Positions 1 to 12,400 of a DNA stretch of 64,000 nucleotides are shown here, one piece after another. The notes below the pieces were generated by a model. The model ran no database searches. It saw only the letters and a list, made by a program, of their open reading frames with translations, and was not told where the DNA came from. The position numbers and the translations under genes were made by a program. The stretch's first letter is position 1; every line of letters begins with the position of its first letter. Source of the stretch: Rebecca billardiae RCC1528 (Eukaryota > Haptophyta); contig OZ251229.1 in assembly GCA_965240325.2 (NCBI GenBank), forward strand, positions 1,798,001 through 1,862,000. The letters run 5' to 3'.

Positions 1-3000
1 GCGGCGCAGGCGGTGGTGCACTCGGCGGCGGGCGCGACGGCGGCGACGGCGGCGGTGACGGCCCGGCACGCACGATCGCGAACTCGCCCTCCAGGTTGTC
101 GTAGTGCGAGCCGTCGCGCGCCGACGCGCACGCGCCGTCGACGCGGTCGGTCGAGCTCGCGCGGTCCTCGAGCGACACGCGCACCGCCGCGCGCTCGGCG
201 CACGCGCTCGGCGGCATCGCGTACACCCACGCGTCTGTGTTCAGCGCGTCGAGCTCGAGCTCGGCCGGCGCGTACTCGCGGCGCAGCACGGGCGCGAAGT
301 CGGCGCCGCCGAGCGCCACGGCGAGCTGCACGCTCACGCCGTGCGCCTCGGTGAACGTGCCGCTGCGCACGGGCACGAAGCGCCACTCGATGCGCAGCTC
401 GCCCGCGACGTCGGTCGCAGCGAGCGAGAAGGACTCAAGCCGGTCGTCGGCGCGCGCTCCGCGGCGGCACGCCGAGCCTGGCAGCAGGCCGTCGAACGCG
501 CCGCCGACGACGGCCACGCCGGAGCAGAGCGGCGGCGCGGGCGGCGCGGGCGGCTGCGCGGGCGGCACGGGCGGGCCGGGCGGCGGCTGCGCGGGCGGCG
601 GCGGCGTGGGCCCGCTCGGACAGCCTGTGACTGTGAGCGCGTACGATCCCTCGAGCGTCGAGAAGCCCTCGACGAGCGCGTAGTACGTCACGCCGGCGGG
701 CACGGCGACGCTCAGCAACGAGGCCAGGCCGCAGCCACCATCATCGTCCGCCGCCACCTCCGTCGCGCCCTCGCCGTCAGGGCAGCCGTCGTACACACGC
801 AGGTACGTGTCGAATGACGAGCCGCACGTGTCGAGCGTCGCCTCCCAGCCAGCCGACCCGCCCTCGAGGGCGTACACGTGCTCGCCTGACGGGTTGCCCA
901 CGAGGCTCGGCGCGCCGATCGTGCTGCCGCCCGCAGGCGCGGCGCACGACAGCAGCCCGCGCGACATGGCGCACGCAACTGGCAGCGGCGTGGGCGGTGC
1001 CGGCGGCGCCGGCGGCGCGGGCGGCGGCGCGGGCGGCGTCGGCGGGCTCGGCGGCGGCGCGGGCGTGAGCGGGACGATTGCAAATGTGCCCTCCAAGTTG
1101 TCGTAGTGCGAATCATCCGCGTCGGTGCCGCACTCGCCCTCGAGCTCGTCCGACGGCCCCGCGCGGTCCTCGAGCGACACGCGCACGACCGCCTCGCCGC
1201 CGCACGCGCCGGGCGGGATCGTGAGCGTGTACGCGCCCGCGTTGCTGCCGTCGAGCGAAAGCTCAGCCGGCGCGTACACAGCAGCGTGCACCGTGCTATA
1301 CGGCCCGTCGCCGTACGCGACGAGCAGCTTGAGGCTGATGCCGTGCTCCTCCGTGTAAGAGCCGCTGCTCGAGGCGACAAACGACCACTCGACGAGCAGC
1401 TCGCCCGGCGTGCCCGTGCTGCCGAGCCGCAGCCACTCGAAGCGGTCGGCCGACGGCTCGCGCGTACACGCCGAGCCGGGCAGCAGGTCGTAGTACGTGC
1501 GCGGATCGTCGGGCGCCAGCGAGACGTCGCCACACCGCGGCGGCGCGGGCGGCGAGGGCGGCGCAGGCGGTGGCGACGGCGATGCGGGCGGCGGCACGGG
1601 CGGTGCGATGTGGGATGCGGCGCCGAGGCCGACGATTGCAAATGTGCCCTCCAGGTTGTCGTAGTGCGAGCCCGCGTCGGCCGTGCCGCACTCGCCCTCG
1701 AGCTCGTCCGACGGCCCCGCGCGGTCCTCGAGCGACACGCGCACGACCGCCTCGCCGCCGCACGCGCCGGGTGAAATCGTGAACGTGTGCGCGCCCGCGT
1801 TGCTGCCGTCGAGCGAAAGCTCAGCCGGCGCGTACACAGCAGCGTGCACCGTGCTGTACGGCCCGTCGCCGTACGCGACGAGCAGCTTGAGGCTGATGCC
1901 GTGCTCCTCCGTGTAAGATCCGCTGCTCGAGGCGACAAACGACCACTCGACGAGCAGCTCGCCCGGCGTGCCCGTGCTGCCAAGCCGCAGCCACTCAAAG
2001 CGGTCGGCCGACGGCTCGCGCGTACACGCCGAGCCGGGTAGCAGGTCGTAGAACGTGCGCGGATCGTCGGGCGCCAGCGAGACGTCGCCGCACAGCGGCG
2101 GCGCGGGCGGCGCGGGCGGCGCGGGCGGCGGCGCGGGCCACGTCGGGCAGCCGGTTGCGGTGAGCACATACGATCCCTCGTTTGATGCGAACCCCTCGAC
2201 GAGCGCGTAGTACGTCGCGCCGGCGGGCACGGCGACGCTCAGCAACGAGGCCAGGCCGCAGCTGCCATCGTCGTCCGCCGCCACCTCCGTCGCGCCCTCG
2301 CCGTCAGGGCAGCCGTCGTACACGCGCAGGTACGTGTCGAATGACGAGCCGCACGTGTCGAGCGTCGCCTCCCAGCCAGCCGACCCGCCCTCGAGGGCGT
2401 ACACGTGCTCGCCAGACGGGTTGCCCACGAGGCTCGGCGCGCCGATCGTGCTGCCGCTCGCGGGCGCGGCGCACGACAGCGGGCCGCGCGACGTGGCGCA
2501 CGCGGGCGGCGGTGGCGCGGGTGGCGGCAGCTGCGGCGACGACGGGTGCGGCGGGCGCGGCGGCGGCACGGGTGGCGCGGGCGGCGGCGGGCGTGCCGGT
2601 GGCGCAGGCGGCGGCGCGGGCGGTGCCGGCGGCTCTACCGGGAGCGGCGGCGGCGCGGGCGGCGCGCAGCCCACGAGGGCGAGCACGTACACGCCCTCGC
2701 TCGACGCGTACCCTTCGACGAGCGCGTAGTACGTCGCGCCGGCGGGCACGGCGACGCTCAGCAACGAGGCCAGGCCGCAGCTGCCATCGTCGTCCGCCGC
2801 CACCTCCGTCGCGCCCTCGCCGTCAGGGCAGCCGTCGTACACGCGCAGGTACGTGTCGAATGACGAGCCGCACGTGTCGAGCGTCGCCTCCCAGCCAGCC
2901 GACCCGCCCTCGAGGGCGTACACGTGCTCGCCAGACGGGTTGCCCACGACGCTCGGCGCGCCGACGGTGCTGCCGCCCGCGGGCGCGGCGCACGACAGCA

Positions 3001-5458
3001 GCCCGCGCGACGTGGCACACGCCGGCGGCGTTGGGTGCGGCGGGCGCGGTGACGGGCTCGGGGGCGGCGGCGGCAGCGATGGCGGCACTGGCGGAGCGGG
3101 CGGCGCGGGCGGCGACGGCGGCGGAGCGGGCGGCGCGGGCGGCGGCGCGGGCGGCGCGGGCACGCGCGACACCACGCCCTCCACGTTGTCGTAGTGCGAA
3201 TCATCCGCGTCGGTGCCGCACTCGCCCTCGAGCTCGTCCGAGGGCCCCGCGCGGTCCTCGAGCGACACGCGCACGACCGCCTCGCCGCCGCACGCGCCGG
3301 GCGGGATCGTGAGCGTGTGCGCGTCGTGCACGGGCACGCTCGGGCGCAGCCGCGAGGGCGGGTACGCGCGGCTGAGCACGCGCGTCCACGGGCCGCCGGC
3401 CCCGTCGGCGCCGAGCAGCAGCTGCACGTGCACGCCGTGCTCGGCGGTGAAGCCGCCATCACTCGGCACAAAGCGCCACTCGACACGCAGCTCGTCCGCG
3501 CCCGCCGCGCTCAGCCGCAGCCAATCGAAGCGGTCGTCCCAGAGGCTGCGCGCGCAGGGCGAGCCGGGGAGCAGGCCGTCGAACGTGCGCGCGCCGCCGC
3601 CGACGGCCACGCCGGAGCACAGCGGCGGCGACGGCGGCACGGGCGGCGCGGGCGGCGGGGTCGGCGCGCCCGGCGGCGGCGACGGATCACTCGGGCAGCC
3701 CGTGACTGTGAGCGCGTACGATCCCTCGAGCGTCGAGAAGCCCTCGACGAGCGCGTAGTACGTCACGCCGGCGGGCACGGCGACGCTCAACAACGAGGCC
3801 AGGCCGCAGCCACCGTCGTCGTCGGCCGCCACCTCCGTCGCGCCCTCGCCGTCAGGGCAGCCGTCGTACACACGCAGGTACGTGTCGAATGACGAGCCGC
3901 ACGTGTCGAGCGTCGCCTCCCAGCCAGCCGACCCGCCCTCGAGGGCGTACACGTGCTCGCCTGACGGGTTGCCCACGAGGCTCGGCGCGCCGATCGTGCT
4001 GCCGCTCGCGGGCGCCGCGCACGACAGCGGGCCGCGCGACACGTCGCACGGCGTCGGCGGCGGCGCGGGTGGCGGCGGCGCGCTCGGCGGCCTCGGCGGC
4101 GCGCTCGGCGGCGTCGGCGGGCTCGGCGGGCTGGGCGGCACGGCCGGCGGCGTGGGCGGCGCGGCCGGCGGCGCGGGCGGCGGCGAGGGCACGCCGCGGT
4201 AGGCCTGCAGCAGCCGGTCCGCATCCGTGATGATCGTGCCCTCCGCGCGCAGCCGGCCGGGCACCGCGGTGGCGAGCAGCAGCGCGCGCACCGCGCCGAC
4301 GCTCGCGCCGTCGCCGAGCGCGGCGACGAGCTGCGCAGCGACTCCGCTCACGTGCGGGCATGCCATCGACGTGCCCGACATGGTGGCCGTCGCGGCGGGC
4401 GCGCCGAGCCCCGCGCTGAGCACGTCCGAGCCGGGCGCGTACAGGTCGACGCACGGGCCGTGGTTCGAGAACCACGAGCGCGCGTCGAGCCGCGTCGTCG
4501 AGCCGACCGTGATCGCGCCGGGCGCGCCCGCGGGCGAGTAATTGCACGCGTCGTCGTTCTCGTTGCCGGCCGCGACGACCACCGTGACGCCCTCGGCGAA
4601 GAGCTCGGCGACCGCGGCGTCGATCGCGGCGGAGCGCCCGCCGCCGAGAGACATGCTCACCACCTTGCGCGCCGCCGGGTGCTCCGACACCCAGTCCAGC
4701 CCGGCCACCACAGAGTCGACGCTGCCGCTGCCGCCATCCGAGAGCACCTTCACCCCGTGGAGCGTCGCGCCGCGCGACACGCCGTAGTGCGCGCCGAGCG
4801 CCGTGCCCGCGCAGTGCGTGCCGTGGCCGTGGCCGTCGCTCGGGTCGGCGCCGCCGGTGAACGCGTCGTACCCGTCGCCCACCCGGTTGGCGAACTCGTC
4901 GTGCGCCGCGTACACGCCCGTGTCCACGACGAACACGTGCACGCCCGCGCCGTCGTGCTGCGGCGCAAACGCGCCGTCGAGCGGCAGGTCGGGCTGGTCG
5001 ATCCGGTCGAGGCCCCACGGCGTGGCGGGCGGCGCGGTCTCGGCGGATCTGGCGTCGAGCGCGCCGCCGCCGCCGTCGGCGCGGGGCTGCGCGCCGCCGC
5101 GCTGCCGCCGCCGCTTGGCCTCCAGCGCAGCCTTTGTCGCCTTTGCGTCGGGCGCGGCCGCCACGCGCCGCCGCGCGCCGATGGCGTACATCGCGATGTC
5201 GGGCTCGACCTGTGCGCCGAGCGCCTCGAGTGCAAACCGCGCCTCCGCGCCGAGCACCGCCGTGAAGCCGCGCAGCACCTTGCGGAACGTGCGCGACACG
5301 TTCAGCGCCGCGCGGGGGTGCGCCTCAGCCACGCGCCGCAGCGCGAGCAGCGGCGCGTCGGCTGCGGCCTGGCGGTCGAAGGTGACGACATACTTGGCAT
5401 CAGGCGCGTTGAGCGCGCCGCCGCTGAGCCCGAGCGCGGCCAGCGCCAGCGCGAGCAT
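1..5458 (-). CDS. Secreted subtilisin-like (S8A) serine protease with repeated C-terminal modules, 3' end outside window
   Basis: The minus-strand frame that starts with ATG at 5458 stays open to the window edge (about 1819 codons, no stop), so the C-terminus is missing. Visible order: hydrophobic signal-like N-terminus ([11 protein letters not shown]), an inhibitor-I9-like propeptide ([13 protein letters not shown]), a spacer, then a proteinase-K-type catalytic domain. Catalytic Asp lies in [14 protein letters not shown] (about residue 178), His in [11 protein letters not shown] (about 214), the oxyanion Asn in AAGNENDD (about 298) and Ser in [10 protein letters not shown] (about 364); the spacing fits the proteinase K group. 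From about residue 420 on, PPAPP-type linkers separate eight C-terminal modules of two kinds (listed separately). Inferred role: extracellular or cell-wall protease that adheres through its modules. No introns are needed. The protease call is firm; substrate and location are inference. Confidence 0.9.
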   Translation of the reverse strand, partial: MLALALAALGLSGGALNAPDAKYVVTFDRQAAADAPLLALRRVAEAHPRAALNVSRTFRKVLRGFTAVLGAEARFALEALGAQVEPDIAMYAIGARRRVAAAPDAKATKAALEAKRRRQRGGAQPRADGGGGALDARSAETAPPATPWGLDRIDQPDLPLDGAFAPQHDGAGVHVFVVDTGVYAAHDEFANRVGDGYDAFTGGADPSDGHGHGTHCAGTALGAHYGVSRGATLHGVKVLSDGGSGSVDSVVAGLDWVSEHPAARKVVSMSLGGGRSAAIDAAVAELFAEGVTVVVAAGNENDDACNYSPAGAPGAITVGSTTRLDARSWFSNHGPCVDLYAPGSDVLSAGLGAPAATATMSGTSMACPHVSGVAAQLVAALGDGASVGAVRALLLATAVPGRLRAEGTIITDADRLLQAYRGVPSPPPAPPAAPPTPPAVPPSPPSPPTPPSAPPRPPSAPPPPAPPPTPCDVSRGPLSCAAPASGSTIGAPSLVGNPSGEHVYALEGGSAGWEATLDTCGSSFDTYLRVYDGCPDGEGATEVAADDDGGCGLASLLSVAVPAGVTYYALVEGFSTLEGSYALTVTGCPSDPSPPPGAPTPPPAPPVPPSPPLCSGVAVGGGARTFDGLLPGSPCARSLWDDRFDWLRLSAAGADELRVEWRFVPSDGGFTAEHGVHVQLLLGADGAGGPWTRVLSRAYPPSRLRPSVPVHDAHTLTIPPGACGGEAVVRVSLEDRAGPSDELEGECGTDADDSHYDNVEGVVSRVPAPPAPPPAPPAPPPSPPAPPAPPVPPSLPPPPPSPSPRPPHPTPPACATSRGLLSCAAPAGGSTVGAPSVVGNPSGEHVYALEGGSAGWEATLDTCGSSFDTYLRVYDGCPDGEGATEVAADDDGSCGLASLLSVAVPAGATYYALVEGYASSEGVYVLALVGCAPPAPPPLPVEPPAPPAPPPAPPARPPPPAPPVPPPRPPHPSSPQLPPPAPPPPACATSRGPLSCAAPASGSTIGAPSLVGNPSGEHVYALEGGSAGWEATLDTCGSSFDTYLRVYDGCPDGEGATEVAADDDGSCGLASLLSVAVPAGATYYALVEGFASNEGSYVLTATGCPTWPAPPPAPPAPPAPPLCGDVSLAPDDPRTFYDLLPGSACTREPSADRFEWLRLGSTGTPGELLVEWSFVASSSGSYTEEHGISLKLLVAYGDGPYSTVHAAVYAPAELSLDGSNAGAHTFTISPGACGGEAVVRVSLEDRAGPSDELEGECGTADAGSHYDNLEGTFAIVGLGAASHIAPPVPPPASPSPPPAPPSPPAPPRCGDVSLAPDDPRTYYDLLPGSACTREPSADRFEWLRLGSTGTPGELLVEWSFVASSSGSYTEEHGISLKLLVAYGDGPYSTVHAAVYAPAELSLDGSNAGAYTLTIPPGACGGEAVVRVSLEDRAGPSDELEGECGTDADDSHYDNLEGTFAIVPLTPAPPPSPPTPPAPPPAPPAPPAPPTPLPVACAMSRGLLSCAAPAGGSTIGAPSLVGNPSGEHVYALEGGSAGWEATLDTCGSSFDTYLRVYDGCPDGEGATEVAADDDGGCGLASLLSVAVPAGVTYYALVEGFSTLEGSYALTVTGCPSGPTPPPPAQPPPGPPVPPAQPPAPPAPPLCSGVAVVGGAFDGLLPGSACRRGARADDRLESFSLAATDVAGELRIEWRFVPVRSGTFTEAHGVSVQLAVALGGADFAPVLRREYAPAELELDALNTDAWVYAMPPSACAERAAVRVSLEDRASSTDRVDGACASARDGSHYDNLEGEFAIVRAGPSPPPSPPSRPPPSAPPPAP
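70..4060 (-). repeat. Array of alternating A and B protein modules in the subtilase C-terminus
   Basis: Reading along the gene, modules follow as A (about 4050-3690), B (3640-3177), A (3020-2661), A (2503-2142), B (2092-1633), B (1540-1087), A (981-621), B (535-73). Module A, about 115 residues, contains [15 protein letters not shown], then [20 protein letters not shown], then [20 protein letters not shown] and a D-rich turn; it looks like a bacterial pre-peptidase C-terminal (PPC) type beta sandwich. Module B, about 150 residues, contains [41 protein letters not shown] and [11 protein letters not shown] do not recognise its family. Linkers are Pro/Ala/Ser-rich. Copies of A are nearly identical at the DNA level over long stretches, which suggests recent duplication or gene conversion. 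Confidence 0.85.
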
Positions 5459-6282
5459 CTTCAGAGCCGCGGCGCCGGCCGAGCGCGCGCGCGCGGGCTA
5501 GGCGGGTGCTGTGGATCGCACGCGATGATCGAAGTCCGCGCTCTGAATCTCTTCGTCATTCGTCAATCGTCACCGCCCTCATTCGAATATGCATGATACG
5601 ACTATTTTTACTACTGGAAACGACGTTCTCGTTCTGTATAATATTCGCGTTGCCGAATGCCGAATGCCGATTCGCCGCATTACCGTATTGGATGCATCGC
5701 GCAGGTGCCGACGTTACTTACTTACGTCCGCATACCGTACGCGCAGCCGTGCGTGGCTCGCTGACAGCCCCCTCCGTCCCCTCCCCCGCGCAGGGATCGG
5801 CTAGTGGCTGGCCCTCTGCCCACACTGGGGCGCCCTAGGGGGTGCCCAGTCTGCCGACTCGGCTCAAACTCGATGATCTCGAATTGCAAGGCAGTGCACT
5901 GCTGGTACCTGGGACCACCCCACAGTGTTGGGCTTGTATGCTGTCGGCAATGGCATACCCCCGCCCCCTCTGGAGGCGGGCTGTCCACAGCGGAGTGGTG
6001 TCAAGGCACTCGGTGTATCGGTCAGTGGTTTGAGGTTGGGTGAGGGTGGTGGTTGGTTGGGGGCTGGCCAGGGTAGGGCTGGAGGCTTCGGCCGCCAGTC
6101 TGATCACCCGGAGCCCGTTATAAAGGGGAATTTAAAAAAAAACTGTGCTTCGGTAACGGCGGGATACTCACCATCACGCACCGTGCGTCCCTGCCCGGCC
6201 CGGGCTTGCCAGACGACGGTCGCGGCGGGGCGGCCCTTTGACAAATCCGCGCGGGCGGCTGGAGGAGGGCGACCCGGAAACC
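5459..6282. other. Intergenic region between divergent subtilase and small gene
   Basis: About 820 bp separate the two divergent start codons. The first 200 bp on the subtilase side are AT-richer than the surroundings (for example the stretch near 5590-5640), as expected for a promoter, and 6010-6080 is G-rich (gtgagggtggtggttggttg). I see no conserved gene here; small open frames present do not resemble protein. Confidence 0.4.
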
Positions 6283-6631
6283 ATGTCGATCGTGCTCAAC
6301 GCCCTCGAGAAGGTTGGGGAAGGCGTGGAGCGCGTGGGCAAGCACATCCCCGGTACGACGCGCGTCGCGTCGTGTTCTGCCCCGCTCGCCTGAGCTCGCC
6401 GGTGGGCCCTGCAATCAGCGCAGCACGCGCGGATGCTGACGCGTGCATCCACACGCCTGATCCTGCCGCGCGCCAGGCTACGAGAAGTTCGACAAGGCCA
6501 TGCAGGTCGTGGCTGACAAGGTGAACGAGAAGCTCGGCCTCTCGGACGAATCACAGGACTCGGCCGTTGTGGCCGAGAGCGGCCTCATCAGCGGTTCCAC
6601 GGCGCGCTCGGACAGTGTAACGATGCTCTAG
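6283..6631 (+). CDS. Small two-exon gene, unrecognised helical protein (74 aa)
   Basis: Exon 1 is 6283-6352 (MSIVLNALEKVGEGVERVGK...) and exon 2 is 6477-6631 (GYEKFDKAMQVVADKVNEKL...), ending at TAG. The 124 bp intron 6353-6476 begins GTACGA and ends CGCCAG, with a plausible branch sequence (gctgac) upstream of the acceptor. Joining makes a 74-residue, charged, probably amphipathic-helical product with a Ser-rich tail that ends SDSVTML. The codon immediately before the ATG is also open, so an additional 5' exon cannot be excluded. The evidence is the clean frame continuity over a GT-AG intron and protein-like composition on both sides. Function unknown; I recognise no domain. Confidence 0.55.
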
Positions 6632-7434
6632 TTAGTTGGGCACCTGTACGGAGTTGACGCTCGGCACGTGATCGCCAGTTGGGGGAATGTTGGCGGCCGA
6701 CAGGGTGAGCCCGTGGCGTGGGACCTCTGGACCGGCGGGCTTTTCGCAACGCACGCGGCAACTCTCAACTCGCCACTCCGCAGCCACCCGGCTCTGAGTC
6801 GACTGGGCGCTGCCAGGCGACAGTCCGACCAGGCACTTCAGTGCGTCGCTCAGCCTGTCAATGGCAGCAAGCTCTCGACGGCACCCGCGTCCCGCAGGCC
6901 CGCAGGCCGCGCGTGCTCTTCGAAGCGGTAACTTGACTTTCGGAGGAGGTACAGCCTGTGTTACGACGCCACTTACGTCCGGTCACGTCGTACGGTACTA
7001 TTAAGATTTAAGTATTATTAATAAATATTGTATTAATAAATTATTATTATTATTATTGTTGTTGTTGTTGTTGTTATTATTGTTATTATTATTATTAATC
7101 ATCTGAGACACAGAACTTACTGTACTCCACACGCAACTCATCACTCTCGGAGTGGCACGCGGGGAGCTCAGCGACAGCCACTAGCCGTGGCTGTGCCACC
7201 GTGGCGAATCATGTCCGGTACGGTTCCTCGTTACGCCGTGGCGCCCCCGGGGCCGGCCCCCGGGCTGGCATCATCAGCAGCCTCGAGGCGCCAAGCCTGC
7301 GTCGCTGCGGCCGCTGCCGTCGTCGCCCGCGCCGGAGTAGCCGCCACGCGGGCTGACGCTCGGCCCGCCTCGGATCAGCGCGTGGCCGCTCGTCGCGCGC
7401 ACGGCGGGCCCGGCGGCCGCGCAGCGCGCGCCGC
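6632..7434. other. Intergenic with TTA/TTG trinucleotide repeat
   Basis: Convergent 3' ends flank this stretch (small gene on plus, desaturase on minus). It holds an imperfect ATT/GTT trinucleotide tract at about 7041-7097, embedded in an AT-rich patch at 7000-7110; no coding sequence is apparent. Confidence 0.5.
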
Positions 7435-8935
7435 TCACTCCTCCTTCCCCTTGGCGGGGGTGTTGAGCGCGTACACCTCGCCCGACGCGAGCTTGCGCTC
7501 GTACTCGTCGTAGCTCATCTCCTTGCGCTTCGCGCGCACCTCGAGCATCTTGGCGATCTCCTCCTTGGTCATGCTGCCCGTGTAGTCGACGTAGTGCTCG
7601 GCGAGCTTCTTAAAGTCGCCCGCGAGGAGGAAGATCGAGAGCTCGAGGATCGAGAGCTTCTGGAAGACGGAGGCCTTATGCCGCTTGAACTCCTCGAGCC
7701 GCGCCTTGTGCTCCTCTGGCAGGTCGCGGTGGTACACCGTCGTCGCGTAGTGGTGGATGTAGTGGTCGTCCTCGCCTGCACGCGCGCGCGGACGGCGGCG
7801 GACGGGGCGGAGGGAGGCGTTGAGCGCGCGCGGCGCGGCGGGCGCGGCGGGCGCGGCGGGCGGCGCGGCGGGCGGCGCGGCGCGGCGGGTGGCGCGCACC
7901 GAACGAGTCGTCGTCTCCGTTCACGATGCACGTCGAGTTGACCACCTCGATGGACTTGCCGTCCGCGTCGAACTCGATGAAGCCGTGGAAGCCAAAGTTG
8001 AGCAGCGCGAGGAAGAAGGTCATGCAGATCAGCGGCTGCAGGTAGATGAAGAAGACGAAGCTGAACGACTTGGTCAGCAGCAGCATCGCCGCCGGCACAT
8101 AGAGCCAGTACTGCATGCACCCGGTGCGCAGCTTGTCGTACATGCCTCGCCTGGGCGAGGCGCGGGCGGCGGCGGCGGCGGCGGCGCGCGGGTGAGCGGC
8201 GAGCGTGCGCAGCGCGGCGCGCGCGGGGCCCGGCGGCCCGGCCGGCCCGGCGCGCCGCGCGCGGCGCGCGCACCGGCCCGTCTTGTCAAAGTAGACGAGT
8301 GAGCTGTAGCCGACCATGTGCAGCATGATGCGGTAGACGTACAGCATGAAGTCGGAGAGCGAGGAGCGGTCGAGGTCCCACTGGTAGAACGTGTCGCCCA
8401 CGCCGCCGTCCAGCTTGTGGTGGATGTGCACGTGCGACGTCTGGAAGTTGTACGGAACGTTCCCGTACAGCACGCCCAGCCGGTTCTCAAACAGGTTGCC
8501 GACGAGCCGGCGGAACCACTTCTGGTAGAGCATGACGTTGTGGCCCTCCTTGTGCGCCATCGTGTACGCCGTCCCCATGCTCCGCCCGCCGAGGCCCACC
8601 CACAGGCAGTAGTACCCGAAGATGAGCCGCCACGTGAGCGCGCCGCGCGTCACCTGGTAGTACGCCATGTACGCAAACGAGAGGCTGATCGAGAGCGCGG
8701 TGAAGACGGACATGACGAAGAAGTCGTTGTACTTCTCCTTCTCGTACACGTACTTCGACGCGAACGCGCGCAGCGCCGGCCGGCGGTCGACGAACTCGAA
8801 GATCGGCTTGCCGATCGGCGAGAGGATGTACTTGTACAGCGTGCCCATCCCCGCGACCGGCACGGCCCAGTACGCGACGAAGTTGAGCGAGAGCACGACG
8901 CCCACGAGGTAGCGGAGGCCACGAGAGATCGCCAT
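7435..8935 (-). CDS. Fatty-acid-desaturase-like integral membrane protein (417 aa, 3 exons)
   Basis: Exons on the minus strand are 8935-8274, 8150-7900 and 7775-7435. Intron 1 (8273-8151, 123 bp) and intron 2 (7899-7776, 124 bp) both begin GTGCGC and end CAG. The spliced protein has several hydrophobic segments (for example near residues 5-30, 70-110 and 240-280) and three histidine clusters typical of membrane di-iron desaturases/hydroxylases: HKEGH in YTMAHKEGHNV, HVHIHH in TSHVHIHHKLDGG, and HYIHHY in GEDDHYIHHYATT, the last formed only after intron 2 is removed. The C-terminal tail is charged. Expected location is ER or plastid envelope; substrate and regiospecificity cannot be read from sequence. 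Start ATG at 8935 follows a 523 bp upstream region shared with the divergent neighbour. Confidence 0.85.
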
Positions 8936-9458
8936 CCCGAGCGCGCGCTGTGTTCAGCCCCGCGCGAGTGCCCGGCTACCCTGTGCTGTGCCGCTGCGTC
9001 GGCGCACCGGTCCTCGGCCGAGAGCGCTGCGTAGCTCCACCAACCACAAGCGAGGCTTCTGGTGAAAGATGCACCGCCGATCCCGCTTTCTCGAGAGCAT
9101 CCGGGTCAAAATCGGAACCGGCCGCGATCACTTGTCCGGGCGGGAGGAGGGAGGGAGGCGGCCAGGCGGGCGGGCGCCGGGCGGCGGGCGCGTCCTGGCG
9201 CCGGTACCCACGCGGGTACCGGCGCCTATTCCCGCCAGGCTGATGTGAAATGTGAACAAGGACGGGGTTCAGATGTCAGAAGATTGAGTAGGATTTGAGG
9301 GCGGGTTAGATATCTAAGTAGATGGCCGACTATCTAATCAGTGTCGTCATCACAATGCGTCATCACAATCGTCATAAGCGGGGGGAGCGCTCACTTCCAC
9401 CAAAACCACACCGCGCCGCCGCGACGCGCGGGCGTGGTCCGCAGCTCGCGGCGCCGCG
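8936..9458. promoter_or_regulatory. Shared upstream region of divergent desaturase and multi-TM genes
   Basis: The 523 bp between the two start codons must carry both promoters. It includes a perfect hairpin at 9197-9226 and an AT-richer section at 9240-9380. No TATA box is obvious. Confidence 0.45.
9197..9226. repeat. Perfect 13-bp stem, 4-nt loop inverted repeat
   Basis: GGCGCCGGTACCC at 9197-9209 is followed by ACGC and the exact reverse complement at 9214-9226. It sits in the intergenic region between two divergent genes and could be a protein-binding palindrome or an RNA hairpin in a 5' leader. Confidence 0.8.
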
Positions 9459-12400
9459 ATGGAGGCCGACGATCGGCGGCGCGCCCACGGGCCGTCGCCT
9501 CGGCCCGCGCTCGTCCCGCCGCCCGCGCCGCCGCCAGACCGCACGCGCCGCGGCGCAGCCGCGCGCGCTGCCCCTACGCCGCCGCCGCCGCCGCTCCTCT
9601 TCCTGAGCGAGGGCCACCAGATCCGGCTGGGCGCCGGGCTGCTCAGCGTGGTGTGGTTCGCCTTCTTCGTCGTCGCCGAGCGCCGCTGGGCCCGCGCGGC
9701 GGAGGGCCAGCGCGCGGAGGTCGCCTTCCTCGTCGCGGCCGCGTCGCTCGGGCTGGCATGGACGGGCCCGCTCACAATCCTCGCGGGCACGCGGCTGTAC
9801 CCGCGCGCGTACGCGCCGTGGCAGCCGTTCTGCGGCGGCTTCGTCTTCGAGATCCTGCAGGCCTTCGGCTGGCTCCTGTACAGCACCTCGCTGATGGTGT
9901 GCATGCTCTCGCTCGCCAATCTTAACTCTGCGCACTGGCGGCGCGCGCACGTCGACGGCGGCTTTGTCGCGCTCGGCGCGCTCGGCTTCGCGGGCGGCGC
10001 GCTGCTCAACCTCTCGCTCGACCACTTCGACGCGCGGCACTCGGCGCGCGCCGCCGCCGCCGCGCGCGCCGCGCCGCCCGCCGCCCGCCGCGCACACCAC
10101 TTTGAGCTCAGCTCGTCGCCGACGTCCCTGGTGTCCGCGCTGCTCGCCCTGACCGGGTTTGGCCTCTTCCTGTGCTGCGAGCTGTGCCGCGAGACGCTGC
10201 CGCCCGCGGCGCTGCCCATCTCGGCGCTGCCGTTCGCGCTCGCGGCCGCGCTCACGCAGTGCGTCAACGGCCCGGCCCACCTGCCCGCCTACCGCCCGTT
10301 CCAGCCGTTTGTGGGCGGCTCGTCGTTCGTGCTGTTGCAGGCGTTCGGGTGGTTGCTGCTGGGCGGCGTGGCGCAGGTGGTGGTGCTGCTGCCCGCCGGG
10401 CGGATCTCGGAGGTGGAGGGCGTGGTGCCCGCGTGCGGCGTGACCGGCCTCGCCTCGCAGCTCGTGCTGCTCGCCTCGCTCAAGTACTACGAGCCGCCGG
10501 CGCGCGCGCCGCCCGCCGGCGCGGCGCGCGCGGGCGGCGCCGGCGGCGCCGGCGCGGCGCGCGCCGGGCTGGGCGGCCGCGTGCTCGCGTGCGCCGAGGT
10601 GGTGCTCTCGCTGTGCTTCTGGGGCTGGGCGGCGTGCGCCTTCGTGCTCGGCTGCGCGCTCGAGCGCTGGCCCCGCGCCTCGCCGCTCGACGCCGCCGCG
10701 CTCCCGCCGCTCGCGCTGCTGTTGCTCGCGATCGCGCCGCCGTGCGCGCACCTCGCGGGCGTCAGGCTGCACGGCGGCGCCGGCTACCGCGCGTGGCAGC
10801 CCTTCTGCGGCGGCACGATGTTCTGCGTGGCGCAGGGCTTCGGCTGGATGCTGTACGGCTTCTTCGGCGTGCTGCTCCTCATGCGCGCGCGCGGCGCGCG
10901 GCGCGCGCCGCCGGGCGCGCCCGACGGCGGCGTCGGCGGCGGCGCGCCGGCCGGCGGCGGCGGCTCGCCGGCTGACAGCATCGCCTTCGCCATCGGCTCG
11001 CTCGCGTACGGGCTGCTCGTGCTGTCGCTCGAGCAGTGGGACCCGAAGTGCGCGGCGGGGCCGGGCGCGCGCGCGCGCGCCGCGCCGCCGGCGCGCGGCG
11101 CGCGCGCGCGCGCGCGCGGCGGCGCGTGGACAGGGGAGATGTGCGCCTCGGCAACGATGGCGGGCGCGGCGATGGCGCTGTGCGTGGCGCTCGACGCTTT
11201 GCGCGGGGCCGACCTGCTCCGCGCGGTGACGCCGCGCCTCGGCGCGGCGCGCGCGGAGGAGGCGGAGGAGCCGGGCGCGATGGCGGCCATGCTGCTCGCG
11301 AGCGCGACGGCGCTTTTCGGCATCGCCGCGGCGGTCGCGCACGTCGGCGCGGCGTGCCGGGTGCGCGGGTACGCGCTGTGGATGCCATTCGGCGGCGGCG
11401 ACGCGTTCGTCGCGCGGCAGGCGCTCGGCTGGACGGTGTGCGCGATGGCGCAGGCGCTGCTGTGGGTCCTCGTGCTCACGCGCATCGAGACGCTGCCGTG
11501 TGGCGGGATGATCTCCGCGGCGGGCGCGCTCGCGGGATGCGCGCAGGCGCTCTTGCTCGCCTCGCTCGGCCACTTCGAGTCCGGCGACGGCGACGGCGGC
11601 GCGCGGCGCGCGAGCGCGGCGGAGCGCGCCGCCGCCGCCGCCGCCGCGCGCGCGGACGAGCAGCAGCACGCCGCCGCGGCGCTCGGCGGCGCGCGCGGCG
11701 GGGCGCTCGCGCCGCCGCGCGGCGCGCGCTGCCTCGCGCCGCGCTCGCCGCGCGCGGTGCAGCTCGTCAACAGCTGCCTCGTCCTCGTGAGCACCGGCTG
11801 CGTGCTCGCCGCCGACGCGCTCCGCGGCCCGCAGCCGCAGGTCGCGCAGGTCGCGCTGGCGACCGGCGCGATCCTCGGCTGCCACACGCTCGCGTGCTCG
11901 CACGCGTGCCTGGGGCCGACGCTGCACAGCGGCAGTTACAGGCTCGTGCAGCCGCTCGCCGGTGGCCGTTACTTTGTGGCGCTGCAGGCCGCGGGCTGGG
12001 CGTGCTGCGGCGTCGCGCTGGTCGGCGCGCTGACCGCGCTGTACGCGCGCGTGGGCTCGGTGCCCATGGACGGGGTCGTCTCGACCATCGGCGTGCTTCT
12101 CTTGATCGCGCAGTTGCTGGTGGGGTTAAGTGTGCATGTGTTCAGGCCGCCGCAGCCGCCGCCGCCGCCGCGGCCGCAGCCGCCGCAGCCGCGGCCGCAG
12201 CCGCAGCCGCAGCCGCAGCCGCAGCCGTGGCGCGCGGCGCGACCGGGCCGCGCGCCGCCGCTGCACGCGACTTCGGCGCAGCTCGTCGCCCTGGCGATGG
12301 CCGCGTCTTCGCTCGGCCTGTTCACAGCCGCCGACCTCGCGCCCCGCGCGCAGCTCGGCGCGGACGGCGCGCTGCGCGGCGTCCCCACCGAGCCCATCAT

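Noticed and set aside
712-2169. Long Arg-rich minus-strand frame
   Set aside because: Out of frame with the subtilase modules; its sequence is a shadow of the repeats, as are the plus-strand frames here.
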